A stretch of DNA of 26,393 nt from the NCBI GenBank assembly GCA_050742155.1, contig JBOGFC010000146.1:1-26393 (forward strand), read 5' to 3'. Made by a program: the position numbers and the translations under genes. A model generated the notes under the pieces. It did no database searches. It was not told the origin of the DNA and saw only the letters and a program-made list of their open reading frames with translations. Each line of letters begins with the position of its first letter. Position 1 is the stretch's first letter. Of the stretch, positions 7,323-15,087 are shown piece after piece. The stretch comes from JBOGFC01 sp050742155 (GTDB lineage Bacteria > Actinomycetota > Acidimicrobiia > Spongiisociales > JALYHC01).

Positions 7323-9547
7323 AGCTCAAGCAGTATCGGCGCCGCTCGGCCCCCTGGGATCGGATCAAGGTGCTCCTCGCCCTTTCCGTGATCTTTCTGT
7401 TCATGGCCTGGGTGAAGATGAGTGATCCCTTCCTGAGCTTCCGGGAAGCGGTCACCGAGACGGCCCGAGGGGGCTTCGGCCGCTTCCTCGTGATCCTGAT
7501 GGGCTTGGAGGTACTCCGCCAGATCCACTACCTGATCTCAGAGCACTGGTCGGGCTACCACCGCTTTTGGAAGAGCCGGATCTTCGAGGGGACGGAGCGG
7601 CAGATCACCAACCGCGTTTCGGAGTGGACCCGCTACCGAGTGCGCCGGATCTTCAAGTGGCTGCTGTTGCTGGCCCTGTACGTCACTTTGGTGATGACCT
7701 TCGTGTCGGACGTCGAGAGCCCGGTGGAGGCGATCGTCCGGGCCCCGGAGATCATCGGACGCTTTCTCAGCTTCGCAATGCTCTTGGTCTTCTACTTCTT
7801 CATCATCGTCGTGCAGTTCGTGGGGATCTTCTGGTTCCTCTCCCGAGGGGGCGTGGACGTCTACTACCCGGAGGACATCGAGACCCGCTTCGACCAGGTA
7901 TGGGGCCAGGATCACGTCCTCGACCTGGTCAAGGAGAGCATCGCCTTCTTGGAGAAGCCGGACGAGATCGAGGAGAAGGGGGGCTACATCCCGGGTGGCA
8001 TCCTCCTGTGGGGCCCTCCCGGCACCGGAAAGACACTCATGGCCGAGGCCATCGCCGGAGAGGTGGGCAAGCCCTACGTGTTCGTCGACCCGGGGGCCTT
8101 CATCAACATGTTCATGGGGGTGGGAATCCTCAAGGTGAAGAGCCTGTTCCGGAAGCTCCGCAAGCTCTCCCTCAAGTTCGGGGGGGTGATCGTCTTCTTC
8201 GACGAGGCCGATTCGCTCGGTAACCGCGGCGCCCTGGCCGGCGGTCAGGGTCCTTGGCAACCTTCCATCGGCAAAGCCCTCACCGCTTGCAACGGCTTCG
8301 AGTACCTCTCCGACGCCAGCCGCGACACGCTCTATCACATGCTCGCCGGCGCCGAGAGCACACCGGCCCCTCCCCGCAACCCCATCCACCGGATCATCAT
8401 GGGCGGCGGTATGGGGGGCGGCGGGATGGGAACCCTCCAGGCCCTGCTCAGCGAGATGTCCGGCCTGAAGAAGCCCCGCGGCATCACCAACCGGCTGCGG
8501 CGCCTGCTGGGCATGAGGCCCAAGCCCCCGCCCAAGTATCGGATCCTCATCATGCTGGCCACCAACATGCCCCAGGCCCTCGATGAGGCCATGCTGCGGC
8601 CGGGCCGCATCGACCGGATTTACAAGGTGCCCTATCCGTCCAAGGACGGGCGGGTGCGGACCCTGCAGGGCTACCTCGACAAGGTTTCCAACGTAGTTAC
8701 CCCCGAGCAGGTGGAGCGTCTGGCGGTGATGACCCCCTACTACAGCGGGGCCAAGATCAAGGACCTGGTCAACGAGGGGCTCATCCTGGCCATCCGCGAC
8801 GGCCGGGAGGTGGTCGGCTACGACGACCTGTGGCGGGCCAAGGCCCTCAAGGAGCTCGGTCCTCCCGAGGACGTGCAGTACATCCAACGGGAGCGACATG
8901 CGGTGGCGGTGCACGAGTCGTGCCACGCCGTGGCCGCCCACCTCTTGCAGGCTCACCGGGCCATCGATGTGGTCACCATCGAGAAGCACTCCCAGGCGCT
9001 CGGGATGGTGAAGCCGCTGCCGGTGGAGGACCGCTACACCGAGTGGAAGAGCGAGTACGAGACCGACATCAAGGTCTCCTTGGCTTCATTGGCCGGGGAG
9101 CGGATGTTCTTCGGCGGCGATTCCTCCTCCGGCGTGTCGGGAGACCTGGAGAACGCCTCCCGGCTGGTAGCTCTCATGGAAGGAGCCTGGGGCATGGGTG
9201 AAGAGGTCACCTCTCTCTACCTGGCCTCCGGCTACCTGCTCCAGCGCGGCAAGGATCCCACCGAGCTGGTGATCAGGGAGCGGGGTGCGCAGGTGGAAGC
9301 TCGCCTGAAGCGACTCTACGACGAGGTGTGGGATCTCCTGGAGCGGCACCGCCACGACGTCGAGCGGTTGGCCTCCGTCCTGGAGGAGAAGAAGACCATC
9401 TCGGGAGACGAGGTGGCCGAGATCCTGCAGGTCCCGGCCGGCATCTACGCCGACGGAGAGCACCTTCACCGGGACGATCAGCTCTCTTTGCCGGTCTTCT
9501 CGGGAGACGGCCAGGAGGCCGATGGGGAGTCGTCCGGGACCGACTGA
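7298..9547 (+). CDS. FtsH-like membrane AAA+ ATPase with M41 peptidase domain
   Basis: This is a membrane-bound ATP-dependent zinc metalloprotease related to FtsH but clearly divergent. I chose the GTG at 7298 because GAGGA lies 12 bases upstream and the overlap with the lipoprotein gene is then 25 bases; this gives 749 residues. Hydrophobic segments occur near residues 22-38, 60-75, 115-135 and 150-185, more than the two helices of standard FtsH. AAA motifs are Walker A GPPGTGKT (239-246), a pore-loop-like MFMGVG, Walker B FFDEAD (302-305 for DEAD), sensor region ATNMP, and RPGRIDR. Between Walker B and the sensor lies a long insertion with a Gly/Met-rich stretch (368-379). The peptidase has HESCH (539-543, fitting HExxH) and GDLENAS with Asp616 as the likely third zinc ligand, so it should be active. 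The C-terminal tail is acidic. A normal housekeeping FtsH is probably encoded elsewhere. Confidence 0.88.
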   Translation: MDHQHEGLKLKQYRRRSAPWDRIKVLLALSVIFLFMAWVKMSDPFLSFREAVTETARGGFGRFLVILMGLEVLRQIHYLISEHWSGYHRFWKSRIFEGTERQITNRVSEWTRYRVRRIFKWLLLLALYVTLVMTFVSDVESPVEAIVRAPEIIGRFLSFAMLLVFYFFIIVVQFVGIFWFLSRGGVDVYYPEDIETRFDQVWGQDHVLDLVKESIAFLEKPDEIEEKGGYIPGGILLWGPPGTGKTLMAEAIAGEVGKPYVFVDPGAFINMFMGVGILKVKSLFRKLRKLSLKFGGVIVFFDEADSLGNRGALAGGQGPWQPSIGKALTACNGFEYLSDASRDTLYHMLAGAESTPAPPRNPIHRIIMGGGMGGGGMGTLQALLSEMSGLKKPRGITNRLRRLLGMRPKPPPKYRILIMLATNMPQALDEAMLRPGRIDRIYKVPYPSKDGRVRTLQGYLDKVSNVVTPEQVERLAVMTPYYSGAKIKDLVNEGLILAIRDGREVVGYDDLWRAKALKELGPPEDVQYIQRERHAVAVHESCHAVAAHLLQAHRAIDVVTIEKHSQALGMVKPLPVEDRYTEWKSEYETDIKVSLASLAGERMFFGGDSSSGVSGDLENASRLVALMEGAWGMGEEVTSLYLASGYLLQRGKDPTELVIRERGAQVEARLKRLYDEVWDLLERHRHDVERLASVLEEKKTISGDEVAEILQVPAGIYADGEHLHRDDQLSLPVFSGDGQEADGESSGTD

Positions 9548-9571
9548 GCCCCATTCTCCAGCCAATAGTCG

Positions 9572-9603
9572 ACCGTTCCGGTACAGCCAAGCCTTAGGTT
9601 GGC
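9572..9603 (-). repeat. Two-hairpin 32-bp dispersed repeat, copy 2 (inverted)
   Basis: This is the reverse complement of the element at 4752-4783, with one difference that lies in a hairpin loop. It starts 25 bases after the stop of the FtsH-like gene. Both copies therefore sit just downstream of a gene end and together bracket 4.8 kb. Both hairpin stems (ACCG/CGGT and GCCAA/TTGGC) are intact. Confidence 0.8.
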
Positions 9604-9618
9604 CGAAGGTCACCGACC

Positions 9619-9641
9619 GCGTCCAAAAACACCCTGGACGC
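9619..9641 (+). terminator. Hairpin in the FtsH-like/hydrolase gap, possible terminator
   Basis: A 7-bp perfect inverted repeat (GCGTCCA and TGGACGC) surrounds a nine-base A-rich loop, 72 bases after the FtsH-like stop. No T tract follows, so a termination role is only possible. Farther on, at 9677-9688, lies a 12-bp perfect palindrome (CGGGCTAGCCCG). The remaining bases up to 9756 show no recognisable promoter. Confidence 0.3.
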
Positions 9642-9756
9642 CACTCTGAGTGGGTGGCATACTGGGGGGCATGGGGCGGGCTAGCCCGTTGGGTGGGAGG
9701 CCGAGGATCAGACGCAGAGCGCTCGCGGCGATGATCTGCCGTTTGGCGGGACGTTC

Positions 9757-10665
9757 GTGACGACGCGATCGCTCGCCCGATCGCTCCCCGTCGTGTTCGG
9801 GTTGACTGCGGGAGTGGTGGCCGTGCGCCACTGGTGGGAAGGCCCCTGCCAGCACGTGCGACAAGTCACTCCCCAGCTCCCGGGTAGCCGCGGCCTCCTG
9901 CCCACCAAGGTCGGACCGGTCGGGTTTCGGATCCGTCGCCGGGGCGAGGGGACCCCGGTGGTCCTCGTCCACGGCTGGGGCGGCTGCGCCGACGTGACGT
10001 GGTGGAAAGTGCTCCAGCACTTGCCGGCTCCCTTTCTGGCCGTCGATCTGCCCGGGCACGGAGCGTCTCAGCTGGAAGGACGTTTCTCGATCTCTCGAGC
10101 CGCCGACTGCGTGGTCGACCTGGTCGATGCACTGGGATTCCGGGACGCCCTCCTGGTCGGCTATTCCCTCGGTGGTCCCGTGGCGCTGGAAGCCACCCAC
10201 CGCGCCAAGGACCGCTTCTCCGGTATAGTCGGCCTGGCCACCTCAGCGCACTGGAGCTTCGCCCGCGCCCAGCTGGCCGCCACCCTCGGGCCCTACCTTT
10301 TCGGAGCGTCCTCCCCGGTCAGCAAGCTCAGCTATCGCCGCCGCGTCCAAAGCTGCCCGGACTTGGCCTGCTACGAAGCCTGGAGCCTCTCGGCCGCTCC
10401 CCGGCGCAAGATCCTGCTGCAAGCCTCGAGCGACCTGCGCCACTTCGACGCCCGGACCTGGGTCTCGGTGCTCGACCGTCCCACGGCCTGGGTGATCACC
10501 GCCAAGGACAAGGTGATGCCTCCCGAGCGCCAACGAGAGACGGCCGCCATGATCGGCGGGCCTGCCTTCGAGATCGACTCCGGCCACGCCTGCTCGCAGG
10601 TGGCCGCCCCGCAGGTCGCCTCAGCCCTCACCGCGGCAAGCGGCGAGCTCGGCATGTCCTTCTAG
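9757..10665 (+). CDS. Alpha/beta-fold hydrolase
   Basis: This 302-residue protein is an alpha/beta hydrolase with a complete catalytic triad. It has the oxyanion-hole motif VHGWGG at 71-76, DLPGHG at 97-102, the nucleophile elbow GYSLGG with Ser137, an aspartate at 251 in AKDKVMPP, and a histidine at 277 in SGHACS. The first 25 residues contain a hydrophobic stretch that could be a membrane anchor or signal. The start is GTG at 9757; no strong Shine-Dalgarno sequence decides it. The substrate cannot be told from sequence; esterase, lipase or haloalkane-type lyase activities are all compatible. The gene converges on the histidine kinase gene, and the tetranucleotide CTAG at 10662-10665 supplies the stop codon of both. 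Confidence 0.85.
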   Translation: MTTRSLARSLPVVFGLTAGVVAVRHWWEGPCQHVRQVTPQLPGSRGLLPTKVGPVGFRIRRRGEGTPVVLVHGWGGCADVTWWKVLQHLPAPFLAVDLPGHGASQLEGRFSISRAADCVVDLVDALGFRDALLVGYSLGGPVALEATHRAKDRFSGIVGLATSAHWSFARAQLAATLGPYLFGASSPVSKLSYRRRVQSCPDLACYEAWSLSAAPRRKILLQASSDLRHFDARTWVSVLDRPTAWVITAKDKVMPPERQRETAAMIGGPAFEIDSGHACSQVAAPQVASALTAASGELGMSF

Positions 10666-11831
10666 GAGGAGGGCGGGGGTAGCCGGAAGGCCACTCGGCC
10701 GCCCGGGCCGGGCTGAACCCAGACCTCCCCGCCGTGGGCTTCGACGAACCCGCGGGCGATAGCCAGCCCCAGGCCTGCCCCCCCGTCCTCCCTGGCGCGG
10801 GCGGGGTCGGCCCGGGCGAAGCTCTCCAGGGCTCGCTCTACGAAGCCTTCGGGAAACCCGGGGCCCTCGTCGAGCACGCGCACCAGCCCACCTCCACCGG
10901 CATCCGGGCCCACCGTGATCCGCACCGAGCTGCCCTCGGGGGCGTGACGGATGGCGTTGTCGATGAGGTTGCGGGTCACTCGTCCGAGGGCTTCCGGGTC
11001 TCCGACCACCCGCACCGGACGGGGAGCCTCGAGGTCCAGCCCCACCTGCCGTCGTTCGGCTACCGGGCCCATGGCCTCGCGGACCTCGTCGACCAACTCG
11101 GTCAGGTCGACCGCGATGGGGCGCAACTGGAGCTCATCCGCCTCGATCCGGGCGAGCAGGAAGAGGTCCTCAACCAAAGCCCGCATGACGGCCAGGTCGT
11201 GTGCCATGGAGCGCAGGTAACGGTCTGGATCTGGAGCCATGCCGTCCTGAAGCGCCTCCACCGTCGCCTGGAGTGCGGTGAGCGGAGTACGCAGGTCGTG
11301 GCCGACCGCCGCCAAGAACTCGCGCCTGGCGGTCCGAGACCGTTCCAACTCCTCGATCATCGCATCCATTGCCCGCCCCACCGACCCGACCTCGTCGGCC
11401 CGGTCGATGCGGGTGCGCACTCGCAGATCCCCGGCCGCCACCCGACCCGCCGCGGCGGCCAGTCTCTCGAGGTCGGAGACCAGCGGCCCGGACACCGTGG
11501 CCGCCAGCATCGACCCCAGCCCGACCCCCAGGGCCAGGGCGACCAGGACCAGGCGCAGGTCGTGGGGCGACAGGAACATGGAGATGGCAGAAGCCGCCAC
11601 GACGGCCGCGGCGGCCACCACCGCGGCCAGAGCGACCACCAACACGGAGGTACGCACCGATCTGGTTCCCCTCATCACTCGGAGCACCACCCAGGCGCCG
11701 GCCCCAGTGAGGATGGCCGTGCCCCCGAAGACCCCATAGAGCAACAGGCGGTCCCGAGGGGAAGGCCGCATGGCCGCTTCCGAGACCAAGAGAGCCGCGG
11801 CCAGGAGGAGCCCCCCGGTGGCCAGCAGCAC
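10662..11831 (-). CDS. Sensor histidine kinase, four-TM membrane sensor with HAMP
   Basis: This is a two-component sensor kinase that presumably phosphorylates the response regulator encoded just upstream. From the GTG at 11831 (two bases after the regulator stop) it has 389 residues; a TTG at 11837, overlapping that stop, is an equally possible start. The longer open frame upstream lies inside the regulator gene and is ignored. Four hydrophobic helices (about 1-16, 30-51, 61-85 and 92-117) are joined by very short loops, so there is no sizeable external sensor domain. A HAMP-like linker (118-167) follows, then HisKA with phospho-accepting His178 in GHDLRTP. The ATPase domain has NLIDN (288-292), DEGPG (321-325) and GAGLGLAIA (351-359). 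The stimulus is probably sensed in or near the membrane, which is inference from topology. Confidence 0.93.
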   Translation of the reverse strand: MLLATGGLLLAAALLVSEAAMRPSPRDRLLLYGVFGGTAILTGAGAWVVLRVMRGTRSVRTSVLVVALAAVVAAAAVVAASAISMFLSPHDLRLVLVALALGVGLGSMLAATVSGPLVSDLERLAAAAGRVAAGDLRVRTRIDRADEVGSVGRAMDAMIEELERSRTARREFLAAVGHDLRTPLTALQATVEALQDGMAPDPDRYLRSMAHDLAVMRALVEDLFLLARIEADELQLRPIAVDLTELVDEVREAMGPVAERRQVGLDLEAPRPVRVVGDPEALGRVTRNLIDNAIRHAPEGSSVRITVGPDAGGGGLVRVLDEGPGFPEGFVERALESFARADPARAREDGGAGLGLAIARGFVEAHGGEVWVQPGPGGRVAFRLPPPSS

Positions 11832-11833
11832 CC

Positions 11834-12550
11834 TCAAGGCTCGAACCGGTAGCCCACTCCCCAGACGGTCGCCACCCGTCTGGGGTTTTGCGGGTCGGCC
11901 TCGACCTTTTGGCGGAGCCGCCCTATGTGCACCGTGACCGTGGAAGGGTCTTGCCAGTCGGGCGAGGAGTCCCACACCTGCCGAAGCAACTGCGCCCGGG
12001 AGAACACTTGTCGGGGGGAAGCCGCCAAGAAGGCAAGCAGGTCGAACTCCTTGGGAGTGAGCTCTATTGCCCGATCGTCCACCAAGACCTCCCGTGTGGC
12101 CTGGTCGATAACCAACCCGTTGAACTCCAAGCGGGAACTGGCCGGCCGCGGGGTAGACCGCCGTAAGACCGAGCGGACCCGGGCCACCAGCTCGCGGGGC
12201 GAGAAGGGCTTGACCAGGTAGTCATCCGCTCCGAGCTCCAACCCCACCACCCGGTCGGGCTCCTCGCCCCGGGCGGTGAGCACGATCACGGGCAGCTCGC
12301 TCCGACGTCGCAGCTCAGCGAGTATCTCCAGGCCCCCGACTTCCGGGAGCATCAGGTCAAGGATGACCAGGTCGGGGGTGCTTCGCTCGATCAGGTCCCG
12401 AGCTTCTCCCCCGTCCCGGGCCATGTCGACTCGGAACCCGTCCCGCTCCAGATATCGGGCCACCACTTCCCGAACCATCGGCTCGTCGTCGACGACGAGC
12501 ACGCGCCGCGGGCGATCGGGTGGTGCAAGGGCTCGGTCACCGGCCGCCAC
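11834..12550 (-). CDS. OmpR/PhoB-family response regulator
   Basis: This is a DNA-binding response regulator paired with the following kinase gene. The 238-residue protein has a receiver domain (about 16-130) with acidic pair Asp21-Asp22, phospho-acceptor Asp65 in VILDLMLP, Thr92 and Lys114 in LVKPFSP. A winged-helix output domain (about 142-236) ends with the typical VWGVGYRFEP. The start is GTG at 12550. It lies 31 bases downstream of the spondin-domain gene, and its stop is two bases before (or overlapping) the kinase start, so the three genes probably form one transcript. Its DNA targets are unknown; the adjacent spondin gene is a natural candidate. Confidence 0.94.
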   Translation of the reverse strand: MAAGDRALAPPDRPRRVLVVDDEPMVREVVARYLERDGFRVDMARDGGEARDLIERSTPDLVILDLMLPEVGGLEILAELRRRSELPVIVLTARGEEPDRVVGLELGADDYLVKPFSPRELVARVRSVLRRSTPRPASSRLEFNGLVIDQATREVLVDDRAIELTPKEFDLLAFLAASPRQVFSRAQLLRQVWDSSPDWQDPSTVTVHIGRLRQKVEADPQNPRRVATVWGVGYRFEP

Positions 12551-12581
12551 ACCCGTCAGGCTACCGGGCCCGGCGGAATGG

Positions 12582-13328
12582 CTAGCCGGTCCGCCGGATG
12601 ACGATCATCCCGACTGGGTCCACCCAGCCGTGTATCTCAGGGTCCAGGTCGCCCACGCCGGCCCGGATGCCGCGATGATGGCGGATAACCCCGTCCTCAG
12701 CCAGTGCCGGATTGGAGGTGCCGCTCCCGCCAACCGGAGGTGGAGGATCGGTGATCAACTGGCAGGGCGGCACGAGATCGTCGAAGTCCTGCGTGTTGAT
12801 CTCAGTCCGGGCGTCGTAACCGGCCGTGCGGATCCTGACCGACTGGCCGACCAGGGTCGGGAGCCGGACCGTGTCCACGCCGGTGAACCCGTCGTTCGTG
12901 CAGACCAGCATCGTGACGGCTGAGAAGAACCTCGCCCCCCTCGAGCCGGTGATCTCGAGCGTCACCGAGTCGCGGAACCCGAGCTGGGTGCTCCCCGGGG
13001 TGCCTTCCGGGAAGAGCGGAGCCGGAGCCTCAGTGAAATCAAAGACCTGCTTGTCGGCGGCCAGCGCTTCCAGCAAGGGTGCGTTGTTTCCGTTTTCGGC
13101 GATCTCCTGAATCCCGAGGCTGGCCGGTTCTCCTACCGTGAAGATGCCGGTCGAGGAGCGGTGGGTGAGGATCACCGGCGGGGAGAAGGGCTGCCCGCCG
13201 GTCAGGTTGGTGATCGACACCCTGTAGGTGCTTAGCACCTCCTCCGATGGCGAGGCTGGGACGGCGGCCGCCCCGAGGCCCACTACGGCGGCCATCACCA
13301 GCACGAGCCTGAGGCCGGACGACATCAT
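12582..13328 (-). CDS. Secreted spondin-N domain protein
   Basis: This is a 248-residue exported protein with a clear N-terminal signal peptide (hydrophobic core at about 6-22, ending AVPAS). The mature part, from YRVSITNLTGGQPFSPP onward through THRS, FTVGEPAS and IAENGN, matches the bacterial spondin-N (F-spondin-like) domain. Function in bacteria is poorly known; an extracellular, perhaps adhesive or calcium-binding, role is inferred. Two adjacent ATG codons (13328 and 13325) follow the Shine-Dalgarno AAAGGAG. The second has the better five-base spacing, so the true start may be 13325. The only two cysteines of the mature part, at about residues 143 and 189, could form a disulfide. It stands at the head of the two-component gene group. 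The upstream 99 bases hold no promoter I can name. Confidence 0.82.
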   Translation of the reverse strand: MMSSGLRLVLVMAAVVGLGAAAVPASPSEEVLSTYRVSITNLTGGQPFSPPVILTHRSSTGIFTVGEPASLGIQEIAENGNNAPLLEALAADKQVFDFTEAPAPLFPEGTPGSTQLGFRDSVTLEITGSRGARFFSAVTMLVCTNDGFTGVDTVRLPTLVGQSVRIRTAGYDARTEINTQDFDDLVPPCQLITDPPPPVGGSGTSNPALAEDGVIRHHRGIRAGVGDLDPEIHGWVDPVGMIVIRRTG

Positions 13329-13427
13329 GTCTCCTTTCCTGGGCGGTTCCCGTCCAGGCTGCCGGGTGCACCTAACAGCGGTCTCAACGGGGAGTGAACG
13401 TTTCGTGAAGAGTGCCCGTCGTCGTGT

Positions 13428-14248
13428 CTACACCCAGGGAGTCGACTTTTCCCACCACATGGTGACCATCTCCCGGTCCTCGCCTCCCAGGTAGAGACGC
13501 CCGTCTCGCTCCACGATCTCGGCCTCGAGGAGCGCTCGGAGCTCGGGTGTCCGCCCCTCCGGCAGCACCAGGCGGCGGCGACAGAAGGCCACCAGCTCAT
13601 CCCGATCGGCGAACCACAGCGTCCCGCCTCGTGACCACCGCTCGACGGCGGGCGTGACCTGCAAGATCTCCTCCACCACCGACGCCAGGTCCTGGCTCGT
13701 GGGGCCCGAGGGGCGAGCCAGGCCGTGCAGCGCTCGGTAATAGGGAGCCAGGCCGGCCCACGGATGGGAGGGGGTCAGCTCCAGCACCACGCCCCGGCTG
13801 GATCATGCAGGGCGAGCAGGAACGGGGCGATCTCCTGCACGTCGTAGACCACGTGAGCGCACAGGACCACGTCGTGGGTATCGACCTCCCGGGCGGCCTC
13901 CGGCCACGCCCCCACCAGGAGCTCCGCCCCGATGCCCCAGGCAGCCGCTTGCTCCCGAAACCCCTCCGCCATGCCGTGGTCCTTCTCCACGGCGGTGATC
14001 CGGTGGCCCTCCCGGGCCAGGTGGAGCGAAGACCGCCCGGTCCCGGCCCCTACGTCGAGCAGCGTGCCGCCGGCCGGCAGCAGGCGCCGCACCACCGTGC
14101 CGGTCAGCGAGTGGGAGGCTTCCCGAGCCCGGCTCCGCTTCCACAGCTCCGCCGGCCACTGGTAGGGGGACTCCTCGACGGCCGCCAGCAGCTCCTCCGG
14201 GATGGCCCAGGCTTGCAGCTCGTTCTTCCAGTCCTCGGCCGCGCTCAC
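13428..14248 (-). pseudogene. SAM-dependent methyltransferase broken by a one-base frameshift
   Basis: Two overlapping minus-strand frames together make one class I methyltransferase. The first part begins at a GTG at 14248 that overlaps the deacetylase stop (GTGA). It has motif I LLDVGAGTGRSS (63-74), AVEKDHG, and VVLCAHVVYDV. It reads to ALHDPAG and then runs out of frame to a stop at 13775-13777. The second part resumes in another frame with VVLELTPSHPWAGLAPYYR and continues to WWEKSTPWV and the stop at 13428. Adding one base at the G run on the minus strand (13792-13795) restores a single frame of about 273 residues, a normal length. This is either a recent inactivating deletion or a sequencing or assembly error in a homopolymer. 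The substrate is unknown; coupling to the deacetylase suggests a small-molecule pathway. Confidence 0.82.
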
Positions 14249-15087
14249 CGCAGGCCGGCGAAGAGGTCGTCCTCCTGGGGCGGGTGGGGCACCCGGCTGT
14301 AGGCACGGATGAAGGCTTCCTTGCCGAACACGTCCAGATGGTGCTCCGCGGGGACTCGGCGCAGCCACCAGTCCTGCGGTATCTGGCTGGTATGGGCCAG
14401 CACGGCCTTCCACTTCAGGTCCACCCAGGGCTCGATGTCGATCCAGGTGGTGACGTCGTGCTCCAGGGCCCCGGCCCGCGGCTCCTCTTCGAGCTCCTCC
14501 TCGGGGATCTCACCCACCTCCGCCAACAGCCGGCGCACGATGACGATACGGGTGCGAGGCCAGGTGGCCCAGTAGAGCTTCTGCGGCAACCAGGCCCCGT
14601 CCTCGGTGACCGGAAAGCGCCCGGTGTCGGCCGCTCCGAAGAAGGCCGCCGTCCCCACCCGGTGCACCTGGACGTGGTCCGGGTGTCCGTAGCCGCCGAA
14701 GGGGTCGTAGGCGGTCACCACCTCCGGCCGGTGGCGGCGGATGAGCGTCACCAGGCGGGCCACCGCCTCTTCGAAGCCGGCCGCCCAGAACGAGTCGGGA
14801 TGCAGGTTGTCCTCGGTATCCACCATCCCCGAGTCCCGATAGCCGAGCGTCTCGGTGGTCTCCACCCCCAGGATGGCCATGGCGGCGGCCAACTCCTCGG
14901 CCCGTACCTCCTTGAGCCGGGCCTTGACCGGCTCGGGATCGTCGTAGTTGTGCACCTCCCCCACCTCTCCCCCGGTGGCGATGACGACCACCACCTGCTC
15001 CCCGCCCTCCACGTAGCGGCGCAGAGTCCCACCCATGGAGAGGGACTCGTCGTCGGGGTGGGCGTGGAAGGCGAGCAGTCCGGGCAT
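14245..15087 (-). CDS. PIG-L/LmbE family deacetylase, MshB/Mca-like
   Basis: This 280-residue zinc-dependent amidase belongs to the PIG-L (LmbE) family. The metal-binding signature HAHPDDES starts at His8 (His10 and Asp13 expected ligands), and the second element GGYGHPDH carries His135 and His138. YRDSGM and TAYDPFGGYGHPDH are close to the wording of mycothiol MshB, the deacetylase for GlcNAc-inositol. Mca, the mycothiol-conjugate amidase, is a related alternative. Mycothiol is the major thiol of actinomycetes, but many PIG-L proteins act on other N-acetyl sugars, so I give no symbol. The ATG at 15087 shares one base with the stop of the DUF2087 gene, and the stop overlaps the methyltransferase start, giving a tightly coupled three-gene operon. 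Confidence 0.87.
   Translation of the reverse strand: MPGLLAFHAHPDDESLSMGGTLRRYVEGGEQVVVVIATGGEVGEVHNYDDPEPVKARLKEVRAEELAAAMAILGVETTETLGYRDSGMVDTEDNLHPDSFWAAGFEEAVARLVTLIRRHRPEVVTAYDPFGGYGHPDHVQVHRVGTAAFFGAADTGRFPVTEDGAWLPQKLYWATWPRTRIVIVRRLLAEVGEIPEEELEEEPRAGALEHDVTTWIDIEPWVDLKWKAVLAHTSQIPQDWWLRRVPAEHHLDVFGKEAFIRAYSRVPHPPQEDDLFAGLR

Noticed and set aside
4752..9603. Composite transposon bounded by the 32-bp inverted repeats
   Set aside because: No transposase or integrase lies inside, the enclosed genes are ordinary chromosomal functions, and no target-site duplication was seen next to the repeats. A repeat family is the simpler view.
11832..11975. Longer histidine kinase start upstream of 11831
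   Set aside because: These codons lie within the response-regulator coding sequence and give a basic low-complexity extension before the first helix.
13775..13810. Programmed ribosomal frameshift in the methyltransferase
   Set aside because: No slippery heptamer with a following structure was seen, and one inserted base in a G run explains the break more simply.
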